Of a DNA stretch of 19,433 nucleotides, positions 1 to 9,133 are shown in pieces (the stretch's first letter is position 1; every line of letters starts with the position of its first letter). The position numbers and the translations under genes are program-made. Source of the stretch: Treponema sp. (GTDB taxonomy: Bacteria; Spirochaetota; Spirochaetia; Treponematales; Treponemataceae); the NCBI GenBank assembly GCA_017963165.1, contig JAGCTZ010000165.1, positions 1 to 19,433 on the forward strand, written 5' to 3'. The notes beneath the pieces were generated by a model. That model saw nothing but the letters and a program-made list of their open reading frames with translations. It was not told where the DNA came from and ran no database searches.

Positions 1-883
1 CGCCGAATGTATAATGCGTTCTTTTAGGATCCTGTGGTTTTGTTATTGCAGTATTATAATCTAATGTCTGCTGTGATACATAACTTCCGCCATTTACAAC
101 AAAGGTTGCTTTATATTGTTTTGGATTCCATTTTGCATAAAGAGTAATATCTTCTGTAAGATTACTACTTGCACTTGAGATATTATAAGCTGTTGTCAAT
201 TCTTCGTCTGAATACCAGCCCTCGAACCTATAACCATATTTTTCTGGAGCTGCCGGTGCAGTTGCATTTGTTCCTTCATCAAAAACAACAGCAGAAACGG
301 CTGAACCTCCTTTTACATTAAACGTAATTGTGCGTTGAATGATTGTCCAACCGGCATAAAGTGTAATATTCTCTGTGATATCTGCAATGTCTGTTGCAAA
401 ATTAAAGGCTTGAGTAAGATTTGAATCTTTGAACCAGCCTGCAAAATTATAATGTGTCTTTTCAGGAGCTGCAGGTATTGTATCGACAACACCTTCTGTA
501 ACATACACAGGAGTAACATTTGTACCGCCATTTGTTTCAAAAGTAACTGTATAAGAAGTTGGAGCGGGTATTTCATTCCATTTTGCATACAGCTTTAATT
601 TATTTGTTACAGGATTGTCAAAATTATACTCATTCTGAAAATCTTCATCTGTATACCAGCCGCCGAATGTACAATTTTCTTTTTCCGGATCTTCTGGTTT
701 TTGGGCAGTATCTCCACTTTTTATTTTTTGTGAACTTATAGCTGTTCCACCATTTGTTTCAAACACAACTAAAAAAGTAGGGTCTGAAACAGTTGCCGGA
801 CAACCTGTCAATAAAACAAAAATTGTCGTAAGGAAGATTGCAAACGCAACTTTAAGTTTCGTTCTTTTCTTAAGTGAGCTCAT
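1..883 (-). CDS. Lipoprotein with Listeria-Bacteroides (Flg_new / InlB B-type) repeats, 3' end outside window
   Basis: Start ATG at 881-883; 294 codons are readable before the left edge, so the C-terminus is missing. The N-terminus has a basic stretch, a hydrophobic core and the lipobox LTGC with Cys28, so it should be a lipid-anchored exported protein. The mature part is a string of roughly 70-residue repeats, at about residues 38-102, 112-179, 186-252 and 258 onward. Each has the pattern FxxNGGT...P..P...YxFxGWY.D...LYAKWN, typical of the Listeria-Bacteroides repeat (Pfam Flg_new). These beta-grasp-like modules are usually surface stalks or adhesin parts. The start is supported by a good Shine-Dalgarno, AAAGGAGA, 8-10 bases upstream. 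Upstream lie a promoter and a terminator-bearing leader. The specific ligand is unknown. Confidence 0.88.
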   Translation of the reverse strand, partial: MSSLKKRTKLKVAFAIFLTTIFVLLTGCPATVSDPTFLVVFETNGGTAISSQKIKSGDTAQKPEDPEKENCTFGGWYTDEDFQNEYNFDNPVTNKLKLYAKWNEIPAPTSYTVTFETNGGTNVTPVYVTEGVVDTIPAAPEKTHYNFAGWFKDSNLTQAFNFATDIADITENITLYAGWTIIQRTITFNVKGGSAVSAVVFDEGTNATAPAAPEKYGYRFEGWYSDEELTTAYNISSASSNLTEDITLYAKWNPKQYKATFVVNGGSYVSQQTLDYNTAITKPQDPKRTHYTFG

Positions 884-950
884 TTTGAACTTCTCCTTTA
901 GGTTTGTATATTTTTCTGCAGCTTATGCCACAGGGTTATTTAAAAAATAA

Positions 951-995
951 AAAAGACACTCCGCAATGTCATAATAACAATAGAGAGTGTCTTTT
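951..995 (-). terminator. Intrinsic terminator in the leader of the repeat lipoprotein gene
   Basis: A perfect 11-bp inverted repeat (951-961 with 985-995, AAAAGACACTC/GAGTGTCTTTT) encloses a 23-base loop. On the minus strand the right arm runs straight into TTATTTTTTAAAT, giving the U-tract of a rho-independent terminator. It lies between the phosphatase gene and the lipoprotein start, about 70 bases before that start. It could end the phosphatase operon, end a short leader RNA, or act as an attenuator. The plus-strand reading is also T-rich, but no plus-strand gene ends here. Confidence 0.72.
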
Positions 996-1101
996 ATTAT
1001 TTTTAAAATATATTGTTGTTGCGGTAAGGTTTTAACGCTTCCTTCCTCAACAACTGTATAAATATTTTAGTCGCACAAATCAGCCGAAACTCTCTCATAC
1101 A
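951..1101 (-). ncRNA. Putative structured leader or small RNA upstream of the repeat lipoprotein
   Basis: A promoter (1108-1137) would start a minus-strand RNA near 1101, and an intrinsic terminator closes it at 951, giving about 150 nt. In between is a second hairpin, GTTGTTG (1048-1054) with CAACAAC (1015-1021), whose interior has partial GG/CC and AGG/CCT pairing. The 5' segment AGAGAGT (plus-strand 1089-1095) is exactly complementary to ACTCTCT in the left arm and loop of the terminator (plus-strand 982-988), so an alternative, antiterminator-like pairing is possible. It matches no riboswitch class I know. It may be a cis leader, a free small RNA, or simply 3' flank of the upstream operon. 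Confidence 0.4.
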
Positions 1102-1107
1102 TAAAAT

Positions 1108-1137
1108 ATTATATAACGTGAATTTTTAATTTGTAAA
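1108..1137 (-). promoter_or_regulatory. Sigma-70-type promoter facing the repeat lipoprotein gene
   Basis: On the minus strand TTTACA (1132-1137) and a perfect TATAAT (1108-1113) are separated by 18 bases. The predicted start site is near 1101, about 220 bases upstream of the lipoprotein ATG. It lies only about 20 bases past the stop of the phosphatase gene, so the lipoprotein is probably a separate transcription unit. Confidence 0.6.
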
Positions 1138-1153
1138 GAAAAATCTTATAATT

Positions 1154-4100
1154 TTATGGCCGTCTTATTGCAATTAACGTAATATCATCGGCCTGTTTAT
1201 CTTCTATTAGATAGGCATAACGTGTCATATTTGGATCTTCCAGTGCGCGTTGTTTTTCTACGTCGGCCATAGTCTGAGCCTGATCCTGTGCAGATAATTT
1301 ACGCAGATGTTTTTTCTTTTGAGGTTCTGCTTCAACATTTTTTGGAACAGGCATACAATATTTTGAATAAAGCACGAAATGCTCTCTAAGGAAATCATCA
1401 ACAAATTTTTCTATTTCTATTTCATCATCCTGGCGGACCGTTGGAGTTTTTACCATTCGGAATACTCTTTCTACAGCCGCAAGTCCTATGATAGTTTCAT
1501 CAATTGTTCCTTTGCAGGTTGAAAAATCAAACTCAAGAACTTCTGTCTGATTTGGATTATCAAGCTTCTTAAGGACATATTTTTTATGAGAAACAATTGC
1601 TTCTATAACTTCGGCAACACGTTCTGCACCAAACTGTTCCTTTTCATCAAGAATCTGCACATTCTTTGTTTCCTGACCTGTACGAGGATCTGTTCTTACA
1701 TCTTCCTGAACAATCTGCTTTACTACATAATTTTCATCGCGAACAAGACGTTCTGCTTCATCAATACCGTCCGTATAAAGATAAAGGACATCACCATGAT
1801 TAAGCGTAAGCTTTTCGACTTTATATCCGCCCGCTGTCATTTCTACCAAATCTGTAGAAACACCACCAGCCGTAGGTGTATTAGAAAGAGTTATTTCCTT
1901 GAGTCTGTGAGTTGCACCGTCAAGAATATGAATCTTATTATCTCCTGCATTGCAGACATAAAGTTCACCTGTATCTTTATTATAAAGACTTATATTAATT
2001 GTACTGAACTTACCGCGTGTTCCCAAATCAAAAATAAAATCATTAACGGCAGAAACAAATTTCTTTAAGTTGATTCCCTGCTTTTTATAATCCCAGGAAG
2101 AGAAATAATAGAAATCTTTGAATTTTGTTGCAACTACAGAAACAAGAAGTGCAGCCGGTACACCATGACCAGAAATATCACACTTGATGAAAACATACCA
2201 CTGATTATCAAGCTTTTTATAATCAAAGTAATCGCCAGAAACAGCAGAGTCACCTTTATAGAAAGCAAATAAATCAAGCTTTTCTTCATTTAGTTTTACA
2301 AGAGGAAGTTTACGTCCACCTTCTCCATCCATTAGAGGAATAAAGCGTTCCTGAACAGCCTTACCGTCAAGCTGAAGGAATTCTTCATAAGCCGCAAGAC
2401 CGGCCGAAAGCGTCATTTTATTTACTACATCACCAAGGTGTCCAATTTCGTCTTTTGATTTAATATCAATATGCTTTTTTTCGAGTTTCTGTCGTTCGCG
2501 GACAGATTTAGTCATAAGGGAACCGACTTCTACAAGATGTGATTCAAGTTGTTTTATAGGTTTAACAATAAGACTTGCTAAAAGCCAGGCACCAATTGCA
2601 CCAAGAATAACGGCTGCAAGAGCAGATAATGCACCGGTAATATAGATTTTTCGAACTTCAGCACGCAGCTGATCTACAAGATCCTGTACAGTTACTTCTA
2701 TAATAATAGCGCCATGAAGATAATTTTCGGAATTACCAGAACGATAAAGCACAGGCCTGTAGAAAAGATAATCTGTTACATCACTTTGAAGCATATCATC
2801 TGCAAAAGCCGGATAAGAAGAACTGTTTTCGGTTGCAATTGAAGCAAGAAGACTGTTCAATTCATTTCTAAGTTTTGTCGTTGTATCTGAAACGACCTGT
2901 CGCCTTAAATTGCTTTCTTCATCAGTTTTAAGAGCAAGCTCTGTATTTTCCTGAGAGAAAAGCGCAATCTGTTTTGAAATTTCTGATGCCTTTTGAATTA
3001 CCCTGTCATTAAGTCCATCAAAGCGTCTTAAAATATTAAGAACATCTTCATCAATTACATAAGTTTCGCCGGGAACAATACCATATTCTCCATAATTAAC
3101 AACCTTTTGACTGATTGCCGGATCATTAGAAGCCCATACATAACCAAGTGGAGAAATATTTTCATTTTCGGCTTGTTGAGCATTGGCACTCTTTGTTCCA
3201 AGAATCGTAATATATTTTACTTCGGCCATTGCATCCTTTTGAGAAGGCAATGAACCAAGTTCAAGGTCGTTTTCGGTCGGGAGGAAGTTACGTACACCAG
3301 AAGAAAGACTTTCACTCAAAACTTCAATTCTGTTTTGAAGTGCAGTAACAAGCGTTTCTTCCTGAGTGGAAATCATATTATTTCCGTTTTGAATTGTTAC
3401 AAACAGAACGACAACAGCAACAAGGACAATTGTAAATCCTACAAGTCTTCCGCGCAGGCTCTTTTGTTTTTCCTGCTTGATTTTATTCTTAGTTGACGGC
3501 ATAGCTTCTCCCGAAATAAGTGCCTTTATTTCCATATTTATAAGTTTCTTTTCTTTTCTGCGTTGAACGGTAAATACAATAACCGACTGCACGCATAGTA
3601 TAATAAACAGTGCCATCATTACCGAAAGCACCATTCCGATTGTAAGTGTAAATCTTACGGAATCTGTTACAGCACTATATTTGTTTTTCTTAACATAATC
3701 TGGCTGAATTTTAACTGTTCCGTTCTGTAATATAGTAAGAATCTGTCCGCTTATATAAAGTCCGCGGTCAGTATGAACAAGTCCAACCTTGTAAGTTCCT
3801 TCATCAAGGTCAGTTCCAATTTTTACGTTTGTGATTTTTGAATCTGATGTAACTTTAAACAACCCTTCTCCGGCAGAAAGCGTCATATCATAAGGAGCAA
3901 CTCCATCGCGGTCAATATAGATTTTTGAAATTGTTCCTTCATAAGTAAAGCCGCCACCAATAATTTCGAGCTCTGGTTCTCCAAGTTCATTAAGCTTCTG
4001 GCTTGCCGTATTAATATAGGTTTGCGGACGATATTTATTCAAAATCACAAGAACTGATTTTGCTATTCCGACATTTCCTACTTCGTCTATTGCATTTACA

Positions 4101-5965
4101 GAAAATCTGTAAACACCGTTTGCTTGATTATTATAATTTCTTGATTTTAAGCCGGAGGTTTTAATGTTACTTTTAAGAGTAATTTCTTTTTCTAACTGTA
4201 AAGCATATTTCTGCTGCAAAGCTTCAAGCTCCTGCTCTACTCTTTCATTAGAATAAGAAATCTTATGTGTTTTGTTTTCTACAAGTGCCTTTGGAATTGA
4301 ACCAAGATAAACAAGTTCGTAATTATAGCCTGTTGTATCTGAATCTGGAGACGGTTCCCAGTTGAATGAAAGCGTATTTGAATAAACAAAACCATACTTA
4401 TCTAATTCAGGTAAAACAGGTGTTGGTGGTTCCGGCGGTGTTAAATCCCTGTAATATGAAATAGAAGAACTTTGTGACCAGTTGCCGGCTTTATCCTGAA
4501 CACGAACAAGAAGATTATAAATACCATCTTCCTGTGCCTGAACATTGATTGTCTTTATATTTGTAAAATACTGGACTTTTTCTTCCGGCTGTTTTTCATT
4601 ATCCTTGCCCCACGTATAAGAATAACCATTTATACCCGAAGAATCGTCTGGGAATACAATCTGTATATAAACATTTTTGTCGCGGCTTCGTTTTCCTTCT
4701 CTATAGGAAGAAGCAGTAAGTTTTGGTGCAGAAACTGTTGTATCAGGAAGAAGAATTGCAAGATTATTTGATGTTTTCGAACCCTGCTGCCAGACAAAAC
4801 TAAGCTGACTGCCACCCGATTTTTTTAAGATAAGCGGAGAAACAAACATATTTGAATAACTGTTTTCAAGGACAACTACATTATCCCAGTCGTTTCCTAC
4901 CTTTTCGGCCATATAGATGTTTTCTGAACCTGTTCGCGTATCAAACCAGACAACATAAAGCTTTCTGTTATATTCAAAAAACGATGCACGATTGGAATTT
5001 CCTTTATCAGAAACCTTTATAGTGGAACGCGCAACAAGTCCGGATTTTGCAACCTGTGCTGTCCATATTGAAGCACTTACAGATTCCATTCGCTCCCAGG
5101 CAAGATAAATACTGCCATTGTAAGTATACAATACAGGACGCTGATTCTGGAAATTGGCAAAATCTCGTTTTTCTGTGGAAGGAAGAGACCTTTGGTCTGT
5201 TAAAAGTACAGGTTTACTCCAGGTTTTTCCTCCATCTGTTGTAAGCGTACTATAAAGCTGATAAGAAAGTCTGTTTGTTACAGTAGAAGAATAATAAGCC
5301 TGAAAAACAACAAGGTCTCCGCCAAAGGCTGCAACCTGATACGGAACAAAAGGATTTCTCATTCCCTGGCAAGGTTCAAACTGACGAAAATCTGTCCATT
5401 GCTGTCCATCTTTTGATTCTGAATAATAAATATAGAAAACATCATTTTGCGATGCAGAGGTAAACAATCTGTAAGAGCCGTCGGAACTGGTATAAACACG
5501 TGGCGCAATAAAAATTGCATCAGAAGTTATTTCCGTACGTTTAAATGATTTGCAGTTATCAGTTGAAAGATATGTTGAAACAATTTTTTTATCTGAAAGA
5601 ACTGTTACAAGAATTTCGCCTGTTGTTTTTGATGTAACAGAATAAATATCAGGAACTTCACCGGAAAAAAGAATTGGCCCCGCAAACCTTAAATTTTCAG
5701 TATAGTTTTTGTTATCTGTATAAATACGGCAGGAAAGATAAATCTGATTTTTTGAAGCATCTACATCTTCCCAAAAGACATAAGACGCATTTTTTGTATT
5801 TATTGCCACAGGAAAACGTGCATCCCCCGAAGTTATAACCTTTGGATTTTCCCAGTAAAACTTTTCGGCACCAAAACAATGAAGACACAAAAAAACAGCC
5901 GCAAAAATGAATGCGAACATTTTTTTTAGAGAAGCTGATTTTTTTTCAAGCAACGCCTTCATCAT
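1154..5965 (-). CDS. Membrane-bound SpoIIE/PP2C-family serine phosphatase with large extracytoplasmic sialidase-like and Fn3-like regions
   Basis: The protein has 1603 residues. In order: signal/anchor segment (about 14-32); a beta-propeller-like region with Asp-box-type motifs (S/T-x-D-G-x-x-W near 184-190 and 242-249); Fn3/Ig-like segments (about 430-640, with DKAGNWS and DEVGNVG); a membrane segment (772-800); a basic loop; a second membrane segment (840-858); an extracytoplasmic sensor-like stretch (about 860-1105); a third membrane segment (1107-1133); HAMP (about 1131-1190); and a PP2C/SpoIIE phosphatase domain to the end. Metal-site motifs are intact: GDYFDY (D1245), DISGHG (D1263), LYTDG (D1399) and DDIT (D1593-D1594). 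Such enzymes dephosphorylate anti-anti-sigma-like STAS proteins or other phosphoproteins; the substrate here is unknown. About 190 residues separate TDG from DDIT, much more than usual. The gene follows the TPR-protein gene after 12 bases without a clear ribosome site, which suggests coupled translation; the ATG at 5962 is an alternative start. Confidence 0.9.
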   Translation of the reverse strand: MMKALLEKKSASLKKMFAFIFAAVFLCLHCFGAEKFYWENPKVITSGDARFPVAINTKNASYVFWEDVDASKNQIYLSCRIYTDNKNYTENLRFAGPILFSGEVPDIYSVTSKTTGEILVTVLSDKKIVSTYLSTDNCKSFKRTEITSDAIFIAPRVYTSSDGSYRLFTSASQNDVFYIYYSESKDGQQWTDFRQFEPCQGMRNPFVPYQVAAFGGDLVVFQAYYSSTVTNRLSYQLYSTLTTDGGKTWSKPVLLTDQRSLPSTEKRDFANFQNQRPVLYTYNGSIYLAWERMESVSASIWTAQVAKSGLVARSTIKVSDKGNSNRASFFEYNRKLYVVWFDTRTGSENIYMAEKVGNDWDNVVVLENSYSNMFVSPLILKKSGGSQLSFVWQQGSKTSNNLAILLPDTTVSAPKLTASSYREGKRSRDKNVYIQIVFPDDSSGINGYSYTWGKDNEKQPEEKVQYFTNIKTINVQAQEDGIYNLLVRVQDKAGNWSQSSSISYYRDLTPPEPPTPVLPELDKYGFVYSNTLSFNWEPSPDSDTTGYNYELVYLGSIPKALVENKTHKISYSNERVEQELEALQQKYALQLEKEITLKSNIKTSGLKSRNYNNQANGVYRFSVNAIDEVGNVGIAKSVLVILNKYRPQTYINTASQKLNELGEPELEIIGGGFTYEGTISKIYIDRDGVAPYDMTLSAGEGLFKVTSDSKITNVKIGTDLDEGTYKVGLVHTDRGLYISGQILTILQNGTVKIQPDYVKKNKYSAVTDSVRFTLTIGMVLSVMMALFIILCVQSVIVFTVQRRKEKKLINMEIKALISGEAMPSTKNKIKQEKQKSLRGRLVGFTIVLVAVVVLFVTIQNGNNMISTQEETLVTALQNRIEVLSESLSSGVRNFLPTENDLELGSLPSQKDAMAEVKYITILGTKSANAQQAENENISPLGYVWASNDPAISQKVVNYGEYGIVPGETYVIDEDVLNILRRFDGLNDRVIQKASEISKQIALFSQENTELALKTDEESNLRRQVVSDTTTKLRNELNSLLASIATENSSSYPAFADDMLQSDVTDYLFYRPVLYRSGNSENYLHGAIIIEVTVQDLVDQLRAEVRKIYITGALSALAAVILGAIGAWLLASLIVKPIKQLESHLVEVGSLMTKSVRERQKLEKKHIDIKSKDEIGHLGDVVNKMTLSAGLAAYEEFLQLDGKAVQERFIPLMDGEGGRKLPLVKLNEEKLDLFAFYKGDSAVSGDYFDYKKLDNQWYVFIKCDISGHGVPAALLVSVVATKFKDFYYFSSWDYKKQGINLKKFVSAVNDFIFDLGTRGKFSTINISLYNKDTGELYVCNAGDNKIHILDGATHRLKEITLSNTPTAGGVSTDLVEMTAGGYKVEKLTLNHGDVLYLYTDGIDEAERLVRDENYVVKQIVQEDVRTDPRTGQETKNVQILDEKEQFGAERVAEVIEAIVSHKKYVLKKLDNPNQTEVLEFDFSTCKGTIDETIIGLAAVERVFRMVKTPTVRQDDEIEIEKFVDDFLREHFVLYSKYCMPVPKNVEAEPQKKKHLRKLSAQDQAQTMADVEKQRALEDPNMTRYAYLIEDKQADDITLIAIRRP

Positions 5966-5977
5966 TTTTATTATACA

Positions 5978-8900
5978 CTACAACCTTGATTTAATCTTGT
6001 TATTAAGGTCTTCTACTTCCTTGAGCTTTATGTTATTCGGATTATTGTTAAGAAGCCTTAGCATATAAGTATTGGCATCATCAATATTTCCGTTCTGATA
6101 TGCTTTTTTAGCCTGAGTAAGCAGATTCTGATCTGCACTGGAAAGAACAATTATAGAACTACTACCAAGTTTAAGAGAAATTTTATCTTTAAGGGTTTCG
6201 GCTGTCTTGTTATTTGGATTAAGCTTAAGAGCTTCGTTTACAAGTTCAAGTGCCTTATTAAGCTTTGTTGTATCAGAACCTGCACTATTGAATTGAGTCT
6301 GAGCCTGCGTTGTAAGTCTTGTAGAACGTGTTGCAGCACTATTATCTACAGGCTTCTGTCTCATTCCAAGATCAATTTCCAGATTATAGATTACATCCTT
6401 TAAGCCTTTATAATTTGGCACAAGATTATAATAGTCTGTAAGCGTATTATAGGCCTGAGCCATTGTATCTTTATTCTTACTCTGAGCAATTGCAGTCTGA
6501 ACCTTCTGGGCAAATTCTTCATCAAACTTAGCAGGATCGCGCAGGCGGTCAATCTTTAACAGCAGCAGAGACGCTTCCTGATTCAAAGGATATACAGCCT
6601 TAAACTTGTTAAGATTTTCTACAGCAGAATTAAGCGCAACTTCGGCAGCCTGCTTATTTCCTGCATTCATCAGCTGTTCACCTTCGTCATAATACTGGTA
6701 GGCAATGCTTAAAAGCTGAGACATTTCGGCATAAAGCGGATCAGATGGTTCAAGAACACGACCTGTTTTCATCGAAACAGCAGTATTTACAAGCTCCAGG
6801 AAATCTTCAAATTCGGGGTTCTTTTCTGTATGAGTTTCTGCCCATTTGTTTATTGCGGCATTTATAAGAGTTTCGGAATCTTCATAACGGTCATAATTAA
6901 GTGCTTCCCTAGCCCGGGTATAAAGTTCGCGAGATTCTTTTACTACAATTTCGTTCTTGGCATCCATGATTTTTGAACTTAATTCTGCTACAATACGGTC
7001 TGCCTCAACTCTAAGCTGTTCACTATCTGCAATTGTAAGGGAATCTGAATATTTTTCACTTGCTTCAAGCAGGAGTTTTTCGGCCTGTGCAAGATTACCC
7101 TGTTTAAGAGCCGCTCTTGATTCTTCAAGAATTGATTCTGCGTATCGCTTATTATACTCTGCTTCGTCAAGCTTAACCTGATTTTCTACATAAGCCTGTT
7201 CTGACTGAAGTCTGAAAAGTTCAAGTTCGGATTTTCTATTCTGCATGTATTCAACAGTTTGATTTACAATCTTTACAAGCGATTCATTCTTGAGCCAGTC
7301 TTCGTGTGCATTAAGATTATCTGTAAGAATCTTTTGTTTATCATCAATATCTTTAATTCTGCTGTCTAATAATTCCTGTTCAGTTTTGTAGAGCAGCTGA
7401 GCAAGTTCTGGATAGTGATATACGGCATTTCTGGAAGCAGGATTTGCTTTTGCATATTCAAGTGCAGCAGAAGCATTTATAGAAATTCTGTTGTAAACTG
7501 CTGAATCAAGATGTTCTGTATAACCGTCTGAATAAACCTTTGCGTAGGTTTTATAATCTCCGGCTTCTACAACATATTTAAGTGATTCTTCCCTGTAGCT
7601 TTGTGTGATTATTGTCCAGGCATCTGTCATAGCCTCTGCCGAAAGTTCAAACAGACTGTCTAAGTAAGAAATATATCGTTCGGTATGTTCTGTCCAGTCT
7701 TCAAGACCAGCCTGTTCAAATTGAATTCCCCAATCATAAGCAGAAGGAAGAAGAGAACTCTTTGCTCCAAGCAGCGTACTCATTCTAAATACAGAATCAA
7801 AAAGTGAATTTACCGAACTTTGTGATGCTGCAGCAGAAAGAAGCTGTTTCTGATAATTACGCTCACTTTCAAAATCATCGACAGTTTTCATAAGCGAAAC
7901 AGTTCTTGCAGCAAGAGAAGCTTCGTAATTAAATGAAATGTCATATTCAGGATACGGATTATAAGCAACAACTGCCCCGGAATCTTGATTTACATTGATA
8001 AGCTTATATAATCCATTAACCTGCTTTCCAAGCGAACCATAATTGTTAAGCGGAGCAGCATATTTTTGATTATCAGAAAGATCTGCATAATCGGTATAAC
8101 CAGAAAATAATTTTACAGGCAGCGCAGCAAGATATTTTTTATTATAATTATTCATAACTTGAAAAACTGAAGCCTTCATATTTTCTACATTTACATTAAA
8201 TTTAGTATCTATTGCGCCAAGAATTCCCGAACCTGGAGTCTGCTGCACACCAGAAATAAAACGCTGAATAAACGGAAGATACGAAGCATCTGTAATCTCT
8301 GGATTAATTTCCTGCTGAACAAGATATAATTCGCGGATTTTTTCACTACAATCGCTCACTTCATTGCGGATTGTGCTATAGCGTGTATAAATCTGCTCTA
8401 CAGAATTAAAAAGACTTACTGCGTGAGCATAATCATCTTCATGTACAGCCTTAATAAACTGAGAAGTAATATTATCAAAATCCTTATGAAGCGACGAATC
8501 CTGATAGCGTGATATAGTATTTTCAAGTTCTGCAAGAATTTCTTCTACATTTGCAATCATTTCGGGATGTTCTGTTTCCATCTGATCGTAGTATTCATCC
8601 TTGTAAATACCAAAACCTTCGTCGGTAACCTTGTTTATTGCGGCAAAGTATTCTCCATTGTTGCTCAGTGCTGCAGATTCTTCCTGAATTGATTCAAAAA
8701 GGTAAGCATAATACTTAAACAGGTGCATCTCTTCGAGCATATCAATCATTCGCTTGATTTCGGTTGGCGGGTTTCGCTCTATACTGCGCATCTGAAGAAT
8801 GATTTTTGCAGGAGTTTCGTGGTCTTCGGGATTTTCCGTACTTGATTTAATAGCCTGTTCTGCAAGAACCGAATACTGCTTTCGTCTGTTCATGATTATT

Positions 8901-9133
8901 TTTATAAGACGCTGTGCATTATCAAAATAATCGGGCTTCTTTTCGATGTAAAGATTAAGCTGTTTCAAAGCTTCTGTATAATCTGTGCGGCGAATAAGTC
9001 GTTCAATTTCGAACAAAGACATAACTTCACCGTTATTGTCATCATGCTGAATTTCATCAACAGTCTGAGCAGCCAACGGTGCGCATAAGAGGAGAAAAAT
9101 CAAAACTTTAAAAAAGCGAAATTTCCTTTTCAT
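5978..9133 (-). CDS. Large exported TPR-like/coiled-coil protein
   Basis: The protein has 1051 residues with a clear signal peptide (MKRKFRFFKVLIFLLLCAP, likely cleaved after LAA), so it is probably periplasmic or envelope-associated. It is almost entirely predicted helix. TPR-like units are visible near the N-terminus (about 38-88, with DYTEALKQLNLYIEKKPDY) and over the last 350 residues (for example LNKALELVNEALKLNPNNK near 958 and AYQNGNIDDANTYMLRLLNN near 1010). A Glu/Lys/Gln-rich, coiled-coil-prone stretch lies at roughly 600-760. No catalytic motif was recognised. It is the first gene of a unit with the SpoIIE phosphatase, 12 bases apart, so it may be a scaffold or ligand-presenting partner of that receptor. 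The start follows from the signal peptide; the ribosome site (AAAAGACG) is weak. Confidence 0.82.
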   Translation of the reverse strand: MKRKFRFFKVLIFLLLCAPLAAQTVDEIQHDDNNGEVMSLFEIERLIRRTDYTEALKQLNLYIEKKPDYFDNAQRLIKIIMNRRKQYSVLAEQAIKSSTENPEDHETPAKIILQMRSIERNPPTEIKRMIDMLEEMHLFKYYAYLFESIQEESAALSNNGEYFAAINKVTDEGFGIYKDEYYDQMETEHPEMIANVEEILAELENTISRYQDSSLHKDFDNITSQFIKAVHEDDYAHAVSLFNSVEQIYTRYSTIRNEVSDCSEKIRELYLVQQEINPEITDASYLPFIQRFISGVQQTPGSGILGAIDTKFNVNVENMKASVFQVMNNYNKKYLAALPVKLFSGYTDYADLSDNQKYAAPLNNYGSLGKQVNGLYKLINVNQDSGAVVAYNPYPEYDISFNYEASLAARTVSLMKTVDDFESERNYQKQLLSAAASQSSVNSLFDSVFRMSTLLGAKSSLLPSAYDWGIQFEQAGLEDWTEHTERYISYLDSLFELSAEAMTDAWTIITQSYREESLKYVVEAGDYKTYAKVYSDGYTEHLDSAVYNRISINASAALEYAKANPASRNAVYHYPELAQLLYKTEQELLDSRIKDIDDKQKILTDNLNAHEDWLKNESLVKIVNQTVEYMQNRKSELELFRLQSEQAYVENQVKLDEAEYNKRYAESILEESRAALKQGNLAQAEKLLLEASEKYSDSLTIADSEQLRVEADRIVAELSSKIMDAKNEIVVKESRELYTRAREALNYDRYEDSETLINAAINKWAETHTEKNPEFEDFLELVNTAVSMKTGRVLEPSDPLYAEMSQLLSIAYQYYDEGEQLMNAGNKQAAEVALNSAVENLNKFKAVYPLNQEASLLLLKIDRLRDPAKFDEEFAQKVQTAIAQSKNKDTMAQAYNTLTDYYNLVPNYKGLKDVIYNLEIDLGMRQKPVDNSAATRSTRLTTQAQTQFNSAGSDTTKLNKALELVNEALKLNPNNKTAETLKDKISLKLGSSSIIVLSSADQNLLTQAKKAYQNGNIDDANTYMLRLLNNNPNNIKLKEVEDLNNKIKSRL

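Noticed and set aside
313..588. 91-codon minus-strand frame within the repeat lipoprotein gene
   Set aside because: Low-complexity Leu/Gln/Ile translation in an alternative frame of the Flg_new repeats, without a ribosome site.
1015..1054. GGAAGGAAGC in the leader hairpin, considered as an SRP (4.5S) RNA signature
   Set aside because: The surrounding conserved SRP loop bases (GGTCC before and AGCC after) are absent and the stem layout differs.
1586..2068. 160-codon plus-strand open frame opposite the phosphatase domain
   Set aside because: It is antisense to well-conserved PP2C motifs, is unusually rich in Cys, Ile and Asn, and has no ribosome site; it is a by-product of the opposite-strand codons.
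5970..5975. TATAAT on the minus strand in the 12-base gap before the phosphatase gene
   Set aside because: No -35 at 16-18 bases, and it would place the start site at the ATG itself; more likely chance.
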